Shown here: piece after piece, positions 27,467 through 35,165 of the stretch
How the letters are laid out: every line of letters starts with the position of its first letter
Position numbering within the stretch: position 1 is the stretch's first letter
Assembly: GCA_913052165.1 (NCBI GenBank)
Contig: CAJXEC010000012.1
Location: 1-36,670 of the forward strand
Reading direction: 5' to 3'
Source of the DNA: an uncultured Rhodospirillaceae bacterium
Lineage (GTDB): Bacteria; Pseudomonadota; Alphaproteobacteria; MPNO01; UBA2964
Length of the DNA stretch: 36,670 nt
Notes under the pieces: model-generated
The model's database searches: none
Seen by the model: only the letters and a program-made list of their open reading frames with translations
What the model was told of the DNA's origin: nothing
Translations under genes and position numbers: made by a program

Positions 27467-27879
27467 AGTCTGAAACTCCCAACTATAGAGACCTTAAACA
27501 CAACAAACTAGAAACTAGTCCCGATTAAGTCTTAACACTCCATGTCCCTTGATCCCAAACCAAGGATCGCCGGCGCGCGAAACTCGCGGACCAGCGTTCA
27601 CCCATAAGCGTTGAAATCAAGAATCTGCCTGAGGCGTGCGCAATCTGGCGAAAAGATTGGGTCAAGTCAAGGAAAGAGTTTAACAAGGCAAGACAAATCT
27701 GCTCGCGGCATCTTTTCGCGCCCCTACTCGGCATAAATTAATTATTGCACTTACTACTTAATTTCCTTGAGCGAATATCAAAGCAATTAAAAGTGTTTTC
27801 CAATGCACGCCGGCTGATTACAAAGTTCAATGCAGATGAGAAGACAATTAAAAGAATGCCAGATTATAAAAAGACTCCA
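27467..27879. other. 413-base structured gap between phrB and ffh
   Basis: It holds no gene I can support. There is a cluster of short perfect stems: GATCC/GGATC (27551-27555 with 27564-27568), CGCGA-AAC-TCGCG (27576-27588), CAATCT/AGATTG (27641-27646 with 27654-27659) and CGCG/CGCG (27704-27707 with 27717-27720). Its GC content appears higher than the flanks. A 69-codon minus-strand open frame (27525-27734) crosses these stems and has no ribosome-binding site. The ffh-rpsP promoter should lie here. Confidence 0.5.
27476..27480 (-). promoter_or_regulatory. Ribosome-binding site for the ATT start of ffh
   Basis: On the minus strand this reads GGGAG, with 9 bases to the ATT at 27464-27466. It is the only good ribosome-binding site near the 5' end of the conserved coding frame and so decides the start. 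Confidence 0.6.
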
Positions 27880-29292
27880 CTAGGCACCTTTAATCGAGGC
27901 GAGAGAGTCCAAAGCCCTTTCTCGAGCTACTTTGTGATCAACAATGGGCCGCGGGTAATCTAGACCTAACTTTATTCCCGCATCCTCTAGCACCATTCTA
28001 GGAGCTAACCATGGTTGGTGAATGTACTTAGACGAAAGTTGGCCAATTTCCGGAATCCACCTTCGGACATAATCACCTTTTGGGTCAAATTTTGACCCTT
28101 GAGCCATCGGATTAAAAATCCGGAAAAATGGAGCGGCATCCGCCCCGCAGCCCGCGACCCACTGCCAGCTAGCTGAATTATTGGCAGGATCAGCATCTAC
28201 TAACGTATCCCAGAACCAGTCATGCCCACTCCGCCAGTCTAATAAAAGGTGCTTAATCAAAAACGATGCCACAACCATCCTTACTCGATTGTGCATCCAA
28301 CCTGTCTCCCACATCTGCCTCATTCCTGCATCCACTATTGGATAGCCTGTTTCCCCTCTCTCCCACGCGGAAAGCATTGTTTTATCCTCCCTCCATGGAA
28401 ACTTTTTAAACTTTTTTTGCAGGGGTTCGTGCGCCATATCAGGGTATTGAACCAGTAAATGATAAGAGAATTCTCGCCAAATTAATTCGCGTAAAAAGGC
28501 TGTTTTCCCCTCGCTTTCTGGTTTATCAAGAAAATAATTCCAGCACGAGAGCGGACTAATTTCCCCGAAATGAAGATGCGGCGATAACCTTGAGGTGCCG
28601 GTTAAATCAGGCCGATCTCTGTCGTTTTGATAGTTTCCTACTACTTTCGAAAAACTCTGGATACTCTCTTTCGCTCCAGCTTCGCCGGGTTTCCAATTTT
28701 CCCGCAACCCGGAAGACCAATCCGGAAAGGAGGGTAAAAAGCCCCAATCATGGAGCGAGTCACTTCGCGGCCATTTTCTAGGAGGAGGAATTTTAAGTGG
28801 TTTCGGAGCAGGGGGATATAGAGTCATACCTGCAAGGCAAGCCTTATAAAATGGCGTGAACACTCGGAATGGAGTGCCTGTTTTCGTCTTAATCGCTTCC
28901 GGTTCAAAAAGTAGATATCCTCGAAAGCGCTTGTAAGGGATACCCAATTCTCTCGCTATCGTGCTGTCCTGATTATCAAGCCATGGAACATAGCGGCGGT
29001 TAAAAAACACTGCTTTAGATCCTGTTTCTTCGATAATACGCAGGAGCTCCCGCAAGCGAGATCCTCGCCTAAGAATAAGACGGCTGCCATGATCTCTAAG
29101 GTCCTTATCCAATTCGGTTAAACTATTATGCAACCACCATAATGAAGCTTGGCCTTCACCCACCCCTCCAAGAACCTCTGCATCATGGATATAAAGAGGA
29201 ATAACTGTATTACCGAACTCAACAGCCTTTCGCAGAGCAACATTGTCTTCCAACCTCAAGTCACGATGAAATAAATGAATTACTGTTGTCAT
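27880..29292 (-). CDS. phrB: Deoxyribodipyrimidine photolyase (class I type, cryptochrome/photolyase family)
   Basis: It repairs UV-induced cyclobutane pyrimidine dimers with light, using reduced FAD and an antenna chromophore. The 470-residue protein has an N-terminal alpha/beta photolyase domain (VIHLFHRDLRLEDNVAL, about 4-20) and a C-terminal all-helical FAD domain. FAD-domain motifs are TSRLSPHLHFGEISP, ELIWREFSYHLL, the MRQMWETGWMHNRVRMV block and WQWVAGCGADAAPFFRIFNP, with several tryptophans suited to electron transfer. The asparagine in MHNRVRM matches the flavin-N5 contact usual in CPD photolyases. It is divergently placed from dapF. No ribosome-binding site is obvious before the ATG. 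Confidence 0.94.
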   Translation of the reverse strand: MTTVIHLFHRDLRLEDNVALRKAVEFGNTVIPLYIHDAEVLGGVGEGQASLWWLHNSLTELDKDLRDHGSRLILRRGSRLRELLRIIEETGSKAVFFNRRYVPWLDNQDSTIARELGIPYKRFRGYLLFEPEAIKTKTGTPFRVFTPFYKACLAGMTLYPPAPKPLKIPPPRKWPRSDSLHDWGFLPSFPDWSSGLRENWKPGEAGAKESIQSFSKVVGNYQNDRDRPDLTGTSRLSPHLHFGEISPLSCWNYFLDKPESEGKTAFLRELIWREFSYHLLVQYPDMAHEPLQKKFKKFPWREDKTMLSAWERGETGYPIVDAGMRQMWETGWMHNRVRMVVASFLIKHLLLDWRSGHDWFWDTLVDADPANNSASWQWVAGCGADAAPFFRIFNPMAQGSKFDPKGDYVRRWIPEIGQLSSKYIHQPWLAPRMVLEDAGIKLGLDYPRPIVDHKVARERALDSLASIKGA

Positions 29293-29368
29293 TTCTTTAA
29301 CTCAAAAAACATGGACGGGGAGTATGCGAACGCCCTATATATCGGGTTATGAAACTTTATATAGCGTT

Positions 29369-30208
29369 ATGAGTGATTCTGCATTTATAAAAATGCAGGG
29401 TCTTGGCAACGACTTCGTTATAATCGATTGTCGTGTTGCACCCGTGCATTTGACCCCTGAGAAAGTCCGATTGATCTCAGACCGTCATACTGGCGTCGGC
29501 TGTGATCAACTAATCCTTATAGAACCCTCAACAACCGCGGATGTTTTCATGAGAATTCATAACGCAAACGGCGGAGAGGTCGAGGCCTGCGGCAATGCCA
29601 CGAGATGTGTAGCAAAACTCCTATTCGGCGAAGCGGAGAGAGACTCCGTCATTATTGAGACCTTAGGCGGTATGTTGCACGCTACAGCCAATGAAAACGG
29701 ACAAATAGCTGTCGATATGGGCCCTCCCAAATTTTATTGGCAAGACATTCCTTTGTCTGAAAAGCACGATACATTGCATTTACCGATCGATTTCGGCGGC
29801 TTGGAAAAACCAACGGCGGTAAATATGGGAAATCCACACTGCGTTTTTTTTGTTTCTAATATCGAAGCCGTAGATCTACCCGCCTTAGGACCTCTATTGG
29901 AGAACCATCCTCTTTTCCCAGAACACGCTAACATTGGCATCGCGAAGCAATTAGATGATAAAACAATCCGGTTACGGGTTTGGGAGCGGGGCGCAGGGAT
30001 TACAAAGGCGTGCGGCACAGGGGCCTGCGCAGCAGCGGTTGCCGGGGCCAGGTTAGGGCTAACCGAACGCTCGGCTTCTGTAAGACTAGACGGCGGAACT
30101 TTACAGATAGATTGGCTTCAAGATGATCATGTATGGATGACCGGTCCGGCTCAAATAAGCTTTCATGGAGAGTTAGACCTTTTGGCACTGAACAAGGGCC
30201 TAAACTAG
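29369..30208 (+). CDS. dapF: Diaminopimelate epimerase
   Basis: It converts LL- to meso-diaminopimelate for lysine and peptidoglycan, without cofactor, using two cysteines. The product is 279 residues. Active-site C74 lies in VEACGNATRC and C215 in TKACGTGACAAAV. FIKMQGLGNDFVIID at the N-terminus and VNMGNPHCVFF in the middle are family signatures. I chose ATG 29369 because it directly precedes the conserved N-terminus; an in-frame ATG at 29324 has a GGGGAG only one base away and would add 15 residues with no family counterpart. It overlaps mtaB by one base. Confidence 0.96.
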   Translation: MSDSAFIKMQGLGNDFVIIDCRVAPVHLTPEKVRLISDRHTGVGCDQLILIEPSTTADVFMRIHNANGGEVEACGNATRCVAKLLFGEAERDSVIIETLGGMLHATANENGQIAVDMGPPKFYWQDIPLSEKHDTLHLPIDFGGLEKPTAVNMGNPHCVFFVSNIEAVDLPALGPLLENHPLFPEHANIGIAKQLDDKTIRLRVWERGAGITKACGTGACAAAVAGARLGLTERSASVRLDGGTLQIDWLQDDHVWMTGPAQISFHGELDLLALNKGLN

Positions 30209-31464
30209 TGGGTGAATGCAAAGTCGTTACGATGGGCTGCAGGCTAAATGCTTTTGAGTCAGAAGTTATTAAGGGTCACATTCATAGAGCCAAATTAGAA
30301 AATATCATTGTGATCAATAGTTGTGCTGTAACCCAGGAGGCCGAACGACAAACGCGTCAAAAAATTTATCGCGCCAAACGTGAAAACCCTGAAAGCCGAG
30401 TGGTCGTCACTGGTTGCTCGGCACAAATTAATCCAGAGCGTTTTGCAAAATTGAAAGATGTAGACGCGGTTGTCGGCAATGCAGAAAAGCTGGATCCAGA
30501 TTTTTGGGCAGATTTACCTAGCCATCTAGCCGAAGCAAAAATCCAAGTAAATGATATTATGTCAGTGCGTGAGACGGCGGGACACATGATACATGGGTTT
30601 GACGGTCGATCCCGAGCGTTCATTGAAGTTCAGCAAGGTTGCGATCATCGCTGCACTTTTTGTGTTATACCGTACGGCCGAGGTCCAAGTCGTTCTGTAC
30701 CGGCAGGGGAAATCGTCAAACAAATCACTGCTCTCGTTAATAACGGTTTCAAAGAGGTCATCCTCACTGGGGTTGATCTTACAGATTATGGTAAAGGGCT
30801 CCCGGGAAGCCTTACTCTGACTACTTTGGTAAGAAAAATCCTGAAACTAGTGCCTGAGCTCGAAAGGCTCAGGCTTTCCTCGCTTGATCCAATGGAGATG
30901 GATGACCATTTGATCTCACTATTTGGGGACGAGCCAAGGCTACTTCCGTCCGTTCACCTTAGCGTCCAATCCGGTAACAACATAATTTTAAAGCGCATGA
31001 AAAGACGCCATCAACGTGAAGATGTCATCAAAGTTTGCGAAAAACTTCGGGAAAAACGTCCAGAGGTAACATTCGGGGCAGATCTAATTGTTGGGTTTCC
31101 AACAGAAAATGAAGAGATGTTTGAAGATACCAGGACTCTTGTGCGAGAAGCCAAAATCACACAACTCCACGTCTTTCCCTACTCTCAAAGGGATGGAACA
31201 CCGGCTCAAAAGATGCCCCAGGTGCCAAATCAAGAGCGCAAAAGACGAGCCAAAGTCCTCAGGTCGGATGGTGTTGCCCAGCTCCAATCTATTCTAGATG
31301 AGGGTATTGGCTCCAAAGCAAGGGTTTTAATAGAGAATGACGAAAAAGGGCATTGTGAGAGGTTTTTGCCGGTAATAATGAACAAGACTTACAAACCTGG
31401 CGAAATAATTAACACACGAATTCTCGGACGAGATGGCAATCATTGGATCGGCAAGGGCATCTAA
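30208..31464 (+). CDS. mtaB: tRNA t6A37 methylthiotransferase MtaB
   Basis: MtaB is a radical-SAM enzyme that adds a methylthio group to t6A37 of tRNAs, forming ms2t6A. With the GTG start it has 418 residues. The N-terminal MTTase domain has the three auxiliary-cluster cysteines C11 (MGCRLN), C39 (NSCAVT) and C70 (TGCSAQ). The radical-SAM cluster is C145-x3-C149-x2-C152 (CDHRCTFCVIPYGRGPSRS). FGADLIVGFPTE and the C-terminal TRAM-like part (GEIINTRILGRDG) follow. The GTG at 30208 overlaps the dapF TAG by one base and has AAGGG upstream. An ATG at 30133 in frame lies inside dapF and is less likely. The order dapF-mtaB-ftsY with overlapping ends points to one operon. Confidence 0.95.
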   Translation: MGECKVVTMGCRLNAFESEVIKGHIHRAKLENIIVINSCAVTQEAERQTRQKIYRAKRENPESRVVVTGCSAQINPERFAKLKDVDAVVGNAEKLDPDFWADLPSHLAEAKIQVNDIMSVRETAGHMIHGFDGRSRAFIEVQQGCDHRCTFCVIPYGRGPSRSVPAGEIVKQITALVNNGFKEVILTGVDLTDYGKGLPGSLTLTTLVRKILKLVPELERLRLSSLDPMEMDDHLISLFGDEPRLLPSVHLSVQSGNNIILKRMKRRHQREDVIKVCEKLREKRPEVTFGADLIVGFPTENEEMFEDTRTLVREAKITQLHVFPYSQRDGTPAQKMPQVPNQERKRRAKVLRSDGVAQLQSILDEGIGSKARVLIENDEKGHCERFLPVIMNKTYKPGEIINTRILGRDGNHWIGKGI

Positions 31465-32393
31465 TGAGTGAAGGTTGGTTCTCTGGCCTGAAAAACGGAC
31501 TATCCAGGACAACGTCTCGGGTTACGTCAGGGATAGCACAAGCGGTAGCTGGTCGAAGGCTCGATAAAAAAGCACTTCAGGCTCTGGAAGAAACCCTTAT
31601 CACCGCTGATCTTGGTGTAAACACCGCAACAAAACTTATTTCCTCCCTTGAAGCAGAAAAATTTGATCGTGACGTGACTGAAGAAGAGGTGAGAGAGCAT
31701 CTCGCTTTTCGCCTCAAAAATATCCTAGAACCCGTCGCAATTCCTTTACGGCCGCAGGACGAAAATAAACCTCATGTTATAATGGTAGTAGGGGTCAATG
31801 GTTGCGGAAAAACAACGACCATTGGAAAACTAGCCAAAGCATATGTAGAAGAGGGAAAGTCGGTGGTATTAGCTGCGGGAGACACTTTCCGAGCGGCAGC
31901 CGTCGAACAACTTAAAATTTGGGGGGAACGAACTGGTTGCCCGACAGTGGCAAAAGATACCGGTTCAGATGCGGCTGGGGTTGCGTTCGAGGCATTAGAG
32001 CTAGCGCGTACAAATGGTGCAAACGTGTTATTGGTTGATACAGCCGGAAGATTACAAAATCGCGAGGACCTGATGGCGGAGGTCCAGAAAATGATCAGAG
32101 TTCTTCGAAAGCTAGACAAAACTGCTCCCCATAGTTGTCTCTTAGTGCTAGATGCCACCGTGGGCCAAAATGCCCACTCTCAGGTGGACACATTTAAAAA
32201 GATTGCTGAGGTATCAGGGATAGTGATGACAAAACTTGATGGCACCGCTCGTGGGGGAGTCTTAGTTGCATTAGCAGAAAAACACGGTCTACCCATTCAC
32301 GCCGTGGGGGTCGGGGAAGGCGAAGATGACTTGCGCCCGTTTGATGCTAAAGACTTCTCTGAGGGTTTAATGGGACTATCAAAAGAAAACTGA
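31464..32393 (+). CDS. ftsY: Signal recognition particle receptor FtsY
   Basis: FtsY is the membrane-associated GTPase that docks the SRP-ribosome complex at the translocon. The product is 309 residues from the ATG that overlaps the mtaB TAA. It has a short N-terminal region with basic residues, an N domain (about 30-95), then the G domain with P-loop GVNGCGKTT (110-118), GDTFRAAAVEQL, DTAGRLQNRED and TKLDGTARGG. The long acidic A domain of E. coli FtsY is absent, as is common in alphaproteobacteria. Its partner Ffh is encoded about 4 kb away on the other strand. Confidence 0.96.
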   Translation: MSEGWFSGLKNGLSRTTSRVTSGIAQAVAGRRLDKKALQALEETLITADLGVNTATKLISSLEAEKFDRDVTEEEVREHLAFRLKNILEPVAIPLRPQDENKPHVIMVVGVNGCGKTTTIGKLAKAYVEEGKSVVLAAGDTFRAAAVEQLKIWGERTGCPTVAKDTGSDAAGVAFEALELARTNGANVLLVDTAGRLQNREDLMAEVQKMIRVLRKLDKTAPHSCLLVLDATVGQNAHSQVDTFKKIAEVSGIVMTKLDGTARGGVLVALAEKHGLPIHAVGVGEGEDDLRPFDAKDFSEGLMGLSKEN

Positions 32394-32470
32394 TTTCTAA
32401 CAAACCAACTGGCTTGATTTACCGAGCTACCACGCCATAGTTATTATAAACAACAAAAAGGGGATTTACA

Positions 32471-34804
32471 ATGGATGGGAAAGTCTTAGGGCAGCGAACC
32501 GCCCGCCTCGAAGATCCCAATCTACTGAGAGGTCGTGGGAGGTACACCGATGATATTAGACTTCCTCAGATGGCCCATGCTGCTTTTGTTCGCAGCCCTT
32601 ACCCACACGCAATTTTAAAATCTTTAGACAAGGCAGCTGCTCTCAAGATAGAGGGGGTACTTGCTGTTTACGACTTTACAGATATTCGCCCGCATATGTT
32701 GCAAGATAAGCTCCCGGTCGAATTCCCCTCGGGGGTTCCAAATGCCGAGAATGCTGGACCTGCCGTGTTAGTCAAGGACGAGGCAATGTATTCGGGCGAA
32801 TGTGTGGCAATTGTCTTAGCCGAAACGCGCCACGTCGCGGAAGACGCCGCCGCATCAGTCGAAACAGAATGGGAACCGCTCCCCGCAGCAGGAGATTGCA
32901 AAGCCGCCCTCGAAAATGGTGCGCCCACCGCATATCGCGATGCCGCCAACAATTTGATGATGGAGATGGTCCAAGAGTACGGCGAAGTCGACAAAATTTT
33001 TGAGACCGCGCCCTTTAGCTTCTCTGAAGAGATATGGCAACATCGAGGGACAGCACATCCAATTGAATGTCGGGGAGCCGTTGGGCGATACGATCCCGTA
33101 TCAGATACAATTACTCTGTGGTCCTCAACACAAATGCCAAATCTAGCGCACAGCTATATCGTCAAGGTTCTGGGACTAAATGAGAACCAGGTGCGGGTTA
33201 TTACACCAGACGTTGGAGGTGGATTTGGACCAAAATTTCTCTTCTATTCCGAGGAATTAGTAGTAGCTTTGGCCTCAAAATTATCCGGGCGGGCGGTAAA
33301 GTGGGCAGAAGATCGACGCGAGCATTTTGTTGCAGCGGTCCAAGAACGAGATCAATACTGGAAAGCCGAAATCGCACTAGATCAAGAGGGAATGATTCTC
33401 GGAGTGCGCGGACACCTTATCCATGACCATGGTGCGTACACTGCGCAAGGCATCACACTGCCCTACAACGCCGCAGCGACAATACCTGGGCCCTATAAAG
33501 TACCAAATTATCACATGCGGCAATCTTTGGTATTCACTAACAAGGTTCCCTGTGCGCCGGTAAGAGGCGCCAGCCACCCCCAAGGTACGTACGTGATGGA
33601 AAGGCTGGTCGACCGAGCCGCCAAAGAAATGGGTATCGATAGGGCAGACTTACGGCTGAAAAACATGATTAAAGGCGAAGAAATGCCCTACAAAAAGCCT
33701 CTCAAAACTAGGGCCGGCGTTAATATAGAGTACGATTCGGGCGATTTTCCTAAGGCGATGAATATGGCTCTAGATGCTTGCGAGTATTCAAATTTTAAGG
33801 AACGCCAGGAAACAGCGAGATTAAAAGGACGGCATATCGGCATTGGAATGTCTCTCGGAGTGAAAGGAACAGGTCGAGGCCCTTTTGAAATGGCCACAGT
33901 CCGGGTCGGGACCTCTGGTAAAATTTCTGTTTATACGGGGGCCGCCCCGATGGGGCAAAGTACACACACCATGATGGCGCAAATTGTGGCGGAACATCTT
34001 GGGGGGGATCTAAACAATATTGAAGTAATTGCTGGAGACACACAATCAATACCGATGGGCATGGGCGGTTTTGGGAGTCGTCAGGCCATTACTGCAGGCT
34101 CTTCAGCACATATCGCTGCCCAAGAAGTCCGAAAAAAAGTGCTGACTGTGGCCGCTCAATTACTTGAAGCATCAGAGCAAGATCTTGAAATTGAAAGCGG
34201 CGAAATCGTCGTCCGCGGCACCGATATTCGGTTACCATTAGGAAAGGTCGCAAATGCAGTTGCGGGGACGCCCGGCTATGCTCTTCCAGGTGGTGTGGAT
34301 CCAGGAATGGAGTCAACGCAGCGCTTCCTTACAGACCCTCTCGCTTATTGCTACAGCGCCCACTGCTGTGAAGTGGATGTTGATGTTGAAACCGGTGCAG
34401 TAAAGTTTGAGCGCTATGTTATTGTTCATGACTCCGGCAACTTGATGAATCCGATGGTGGTCGAAGGGCAGATACAAGGAGGAGCCGCGCATGGTATAGG
34501 CAATGCGCTTTTCGAGTGGATGGCTTATGATGATGAAGCCCAACCATTAACAACAAACTTCGGCGAATATCTCCTTCCCACAGCACCAGAAATGCCTGGA
34601 TTCAAAGTTGAGTTTTTAGAGAGCCCTTCACCCCTCAATCCACTCGGCGTAAAGGGAGTCGGTGAAGGTTCAACTGTACCTGTAGCCGCTGCGGTCGCCT
34701 CAGCTGTGGAGAATGCTCTCGAACCTCTTGGTATTCGGATAAATCAAGCCCCGATTACACCCCAAAGGATAATCGAGCTGATTTCGCATTCCAAAGCTGC
34801 GTAA
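32471..34804 (+). CDS. Molybdenum hydroxylase large subunit (xanthine dehydrogenase / CoxL-like family)
   Basis: This is a 777-residue molybdopterin-binding subunit of the xanthine dehydrogenase family, which hydroxylates heterocycles or aldehydes with water as oxygen source. The N-terminal aldehyde-oxidase a/b hammerhead domain (RLEDPNLLRGRGRYTDDI, near 10-27) is followed by the Mo-cofactor domain with GGGFGPKF. The active-site loop reads CAPVRGASHPQG (R365, S368, H369), and the catalytic glutamate is E732 (GVGEGST). The loop lacks the AYxCSFR of true CO dehydrogenase, so CoxL function is rejected. The usual small [2Fe-2S] and medium FAD subunits are not adjacent on this side, so it must borrow them from elsewhere or act with another partner. 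It is convergent with the mini-ferredoxin gene, 13 bases apart. A GGGGAT-type ribosome-binding site precedes the ATG. Confidence 0.85.
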   Translation: MDGKVLGQRTARLEDPNLLRGRGRYTDDIRLPQMAHAAFVRSPYPHAILKSLDKAAALKIEGVLAVYDFTDIRPHMLQDKLPVEFPSGVPNAENAGPAVLVKDEAMYSGECVAIVLAETRHVAEDAAASVETEWEPLPAAGDCKAALENGAPTAYRDAANNLMMEMVQEYGEVDKIFETAPFSFSEEIWQHRGTAHPIECRGAVGRYDPVSDTITLWSSTQMPNLAHSYIVKVLGLNENQVRVITPDVGGGFGPKFLFYSEELVVALASKLSGRAVKWAEDRREHFVAAVQERDQYWKAEIALDQEGMILGVRGHLIHDHGAYTAQGITLPYNAAATIPGPYKVPNYHMRQSLVFTNKVPCAPVRGASHPQGTYVMERLVDRAAKEMGIDRADLRLKNMIKGEEMPYKKPLKTRAGVNIEYDSGDFPKAMNMALDACEYSNFKERQETARLKGRHIGIGMSLGVKGTGRGPFEMATVRVGTSGKISVYTGAAPMGQSTHTMMAQIVAEHLGGDLNNIEVIAGDTQSIPMGMGGFGSRQAITAGSSAHIAAQEVRKKVLTVAAQLLEASEQDLEIESGEIVVRGTDIRLPLGKVANAVAGTPGYALPGGVDPGMESTQRFLTDPLAYCYSAHCCEVDVDVETGAVKFERYVIVHDSGNLMNPMVVEGQIQGGAAHGIGNALFEWMAYDDEAQPLTTNFGEYLLPTAPEMPGFKVEFLESPSPLNPLGVKGVGEGSTVPVAAAVASAVENALEPLGIRINQAPITPQRIIELISHSKAA

Positions 34805-34817
34805 TATTTGCACCTCT

Positions 34818-35165
34818 CTAATTCGGATCAGAAATTCGTTCTTTTGGAGGAACAATATCAGTAACAAGATCACGAATTAGTCTTTTGTTTTTCAGCGGCC
34901 CTACCTTGACCCCATCGGGGTCAAGGCGCGCCGTACAAGCATAGTCAACCTTATCGTTAACCAAAACCATGCATTCTTTGCAAGCATTAGCACTTACGCA
35001 GCTATACCGAAACGCGAGAGAAGAGTCTTTATGACTTCGAATCCAGGTCAAAGCATCCAGAACCGAGGCTCCATCCTCAAAAGGTACTTCAAAGTTTTCT
35101 TCATAGGGCTTTTCATCTGCGCCCCCACGGACGACGCAAACTGAGGTTGTCTTTTTTTCATTCAT
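34818..35165 (-). CDS. Single-domain [2Fe-2S] protein, SdhB N-terminal-domain type
   Basis: This 115-residue protein corresponds to the N-terminal ferredoxin domain of SdhB/FrdB only; the C-terminal 4Fe-4S/3Fe-4S domain is absent. Cysteines C56, C62, C65 and C77 (SCVSANACKEC then YAC) form a C-x5-C-x2-C-x11-C pattern, whereas SdhB in this same window has C-x4-C-x2-C-x11-C. GASVLDALTWIRSHKDSSLAFR matches the SdhB core around [18 protein letters not shown] chose ATG 35165, which overlaps the stop of the upstream flavoprotein gene as ATGA; an upstream in-frame ATG at 35222 lies within that gene. Translational coupling suggests it is the electron-transfer partner of that flavoprotein. Confidence 0.8.
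   Translation of the reverse strand: MNEKKTTSVCVVRGGADEKPYEENFEVPFEDGASVLDALTWIRSHKDSSLAFRYSCVSANACKECMVLVNDKVDYACTARLDPDGVKVGPLKNKRLIRDLVTDIVPPKERISDPN

Noticed and set aside
27525-27734. 69-codon minus-strand open frame between phrB and ffh
   Set aside because: No ribosome-binding site, no recognised family, and it crosses several stable stems; kept only as part of the structured gap.
32471-34804. Aerobic carbon monoxide dehydrogenase large subunit
   Set aside because: The active-site loop is RGASHP, not the AYxCSFR of true CoxL, and CoxS and CoxM are not adjacent.
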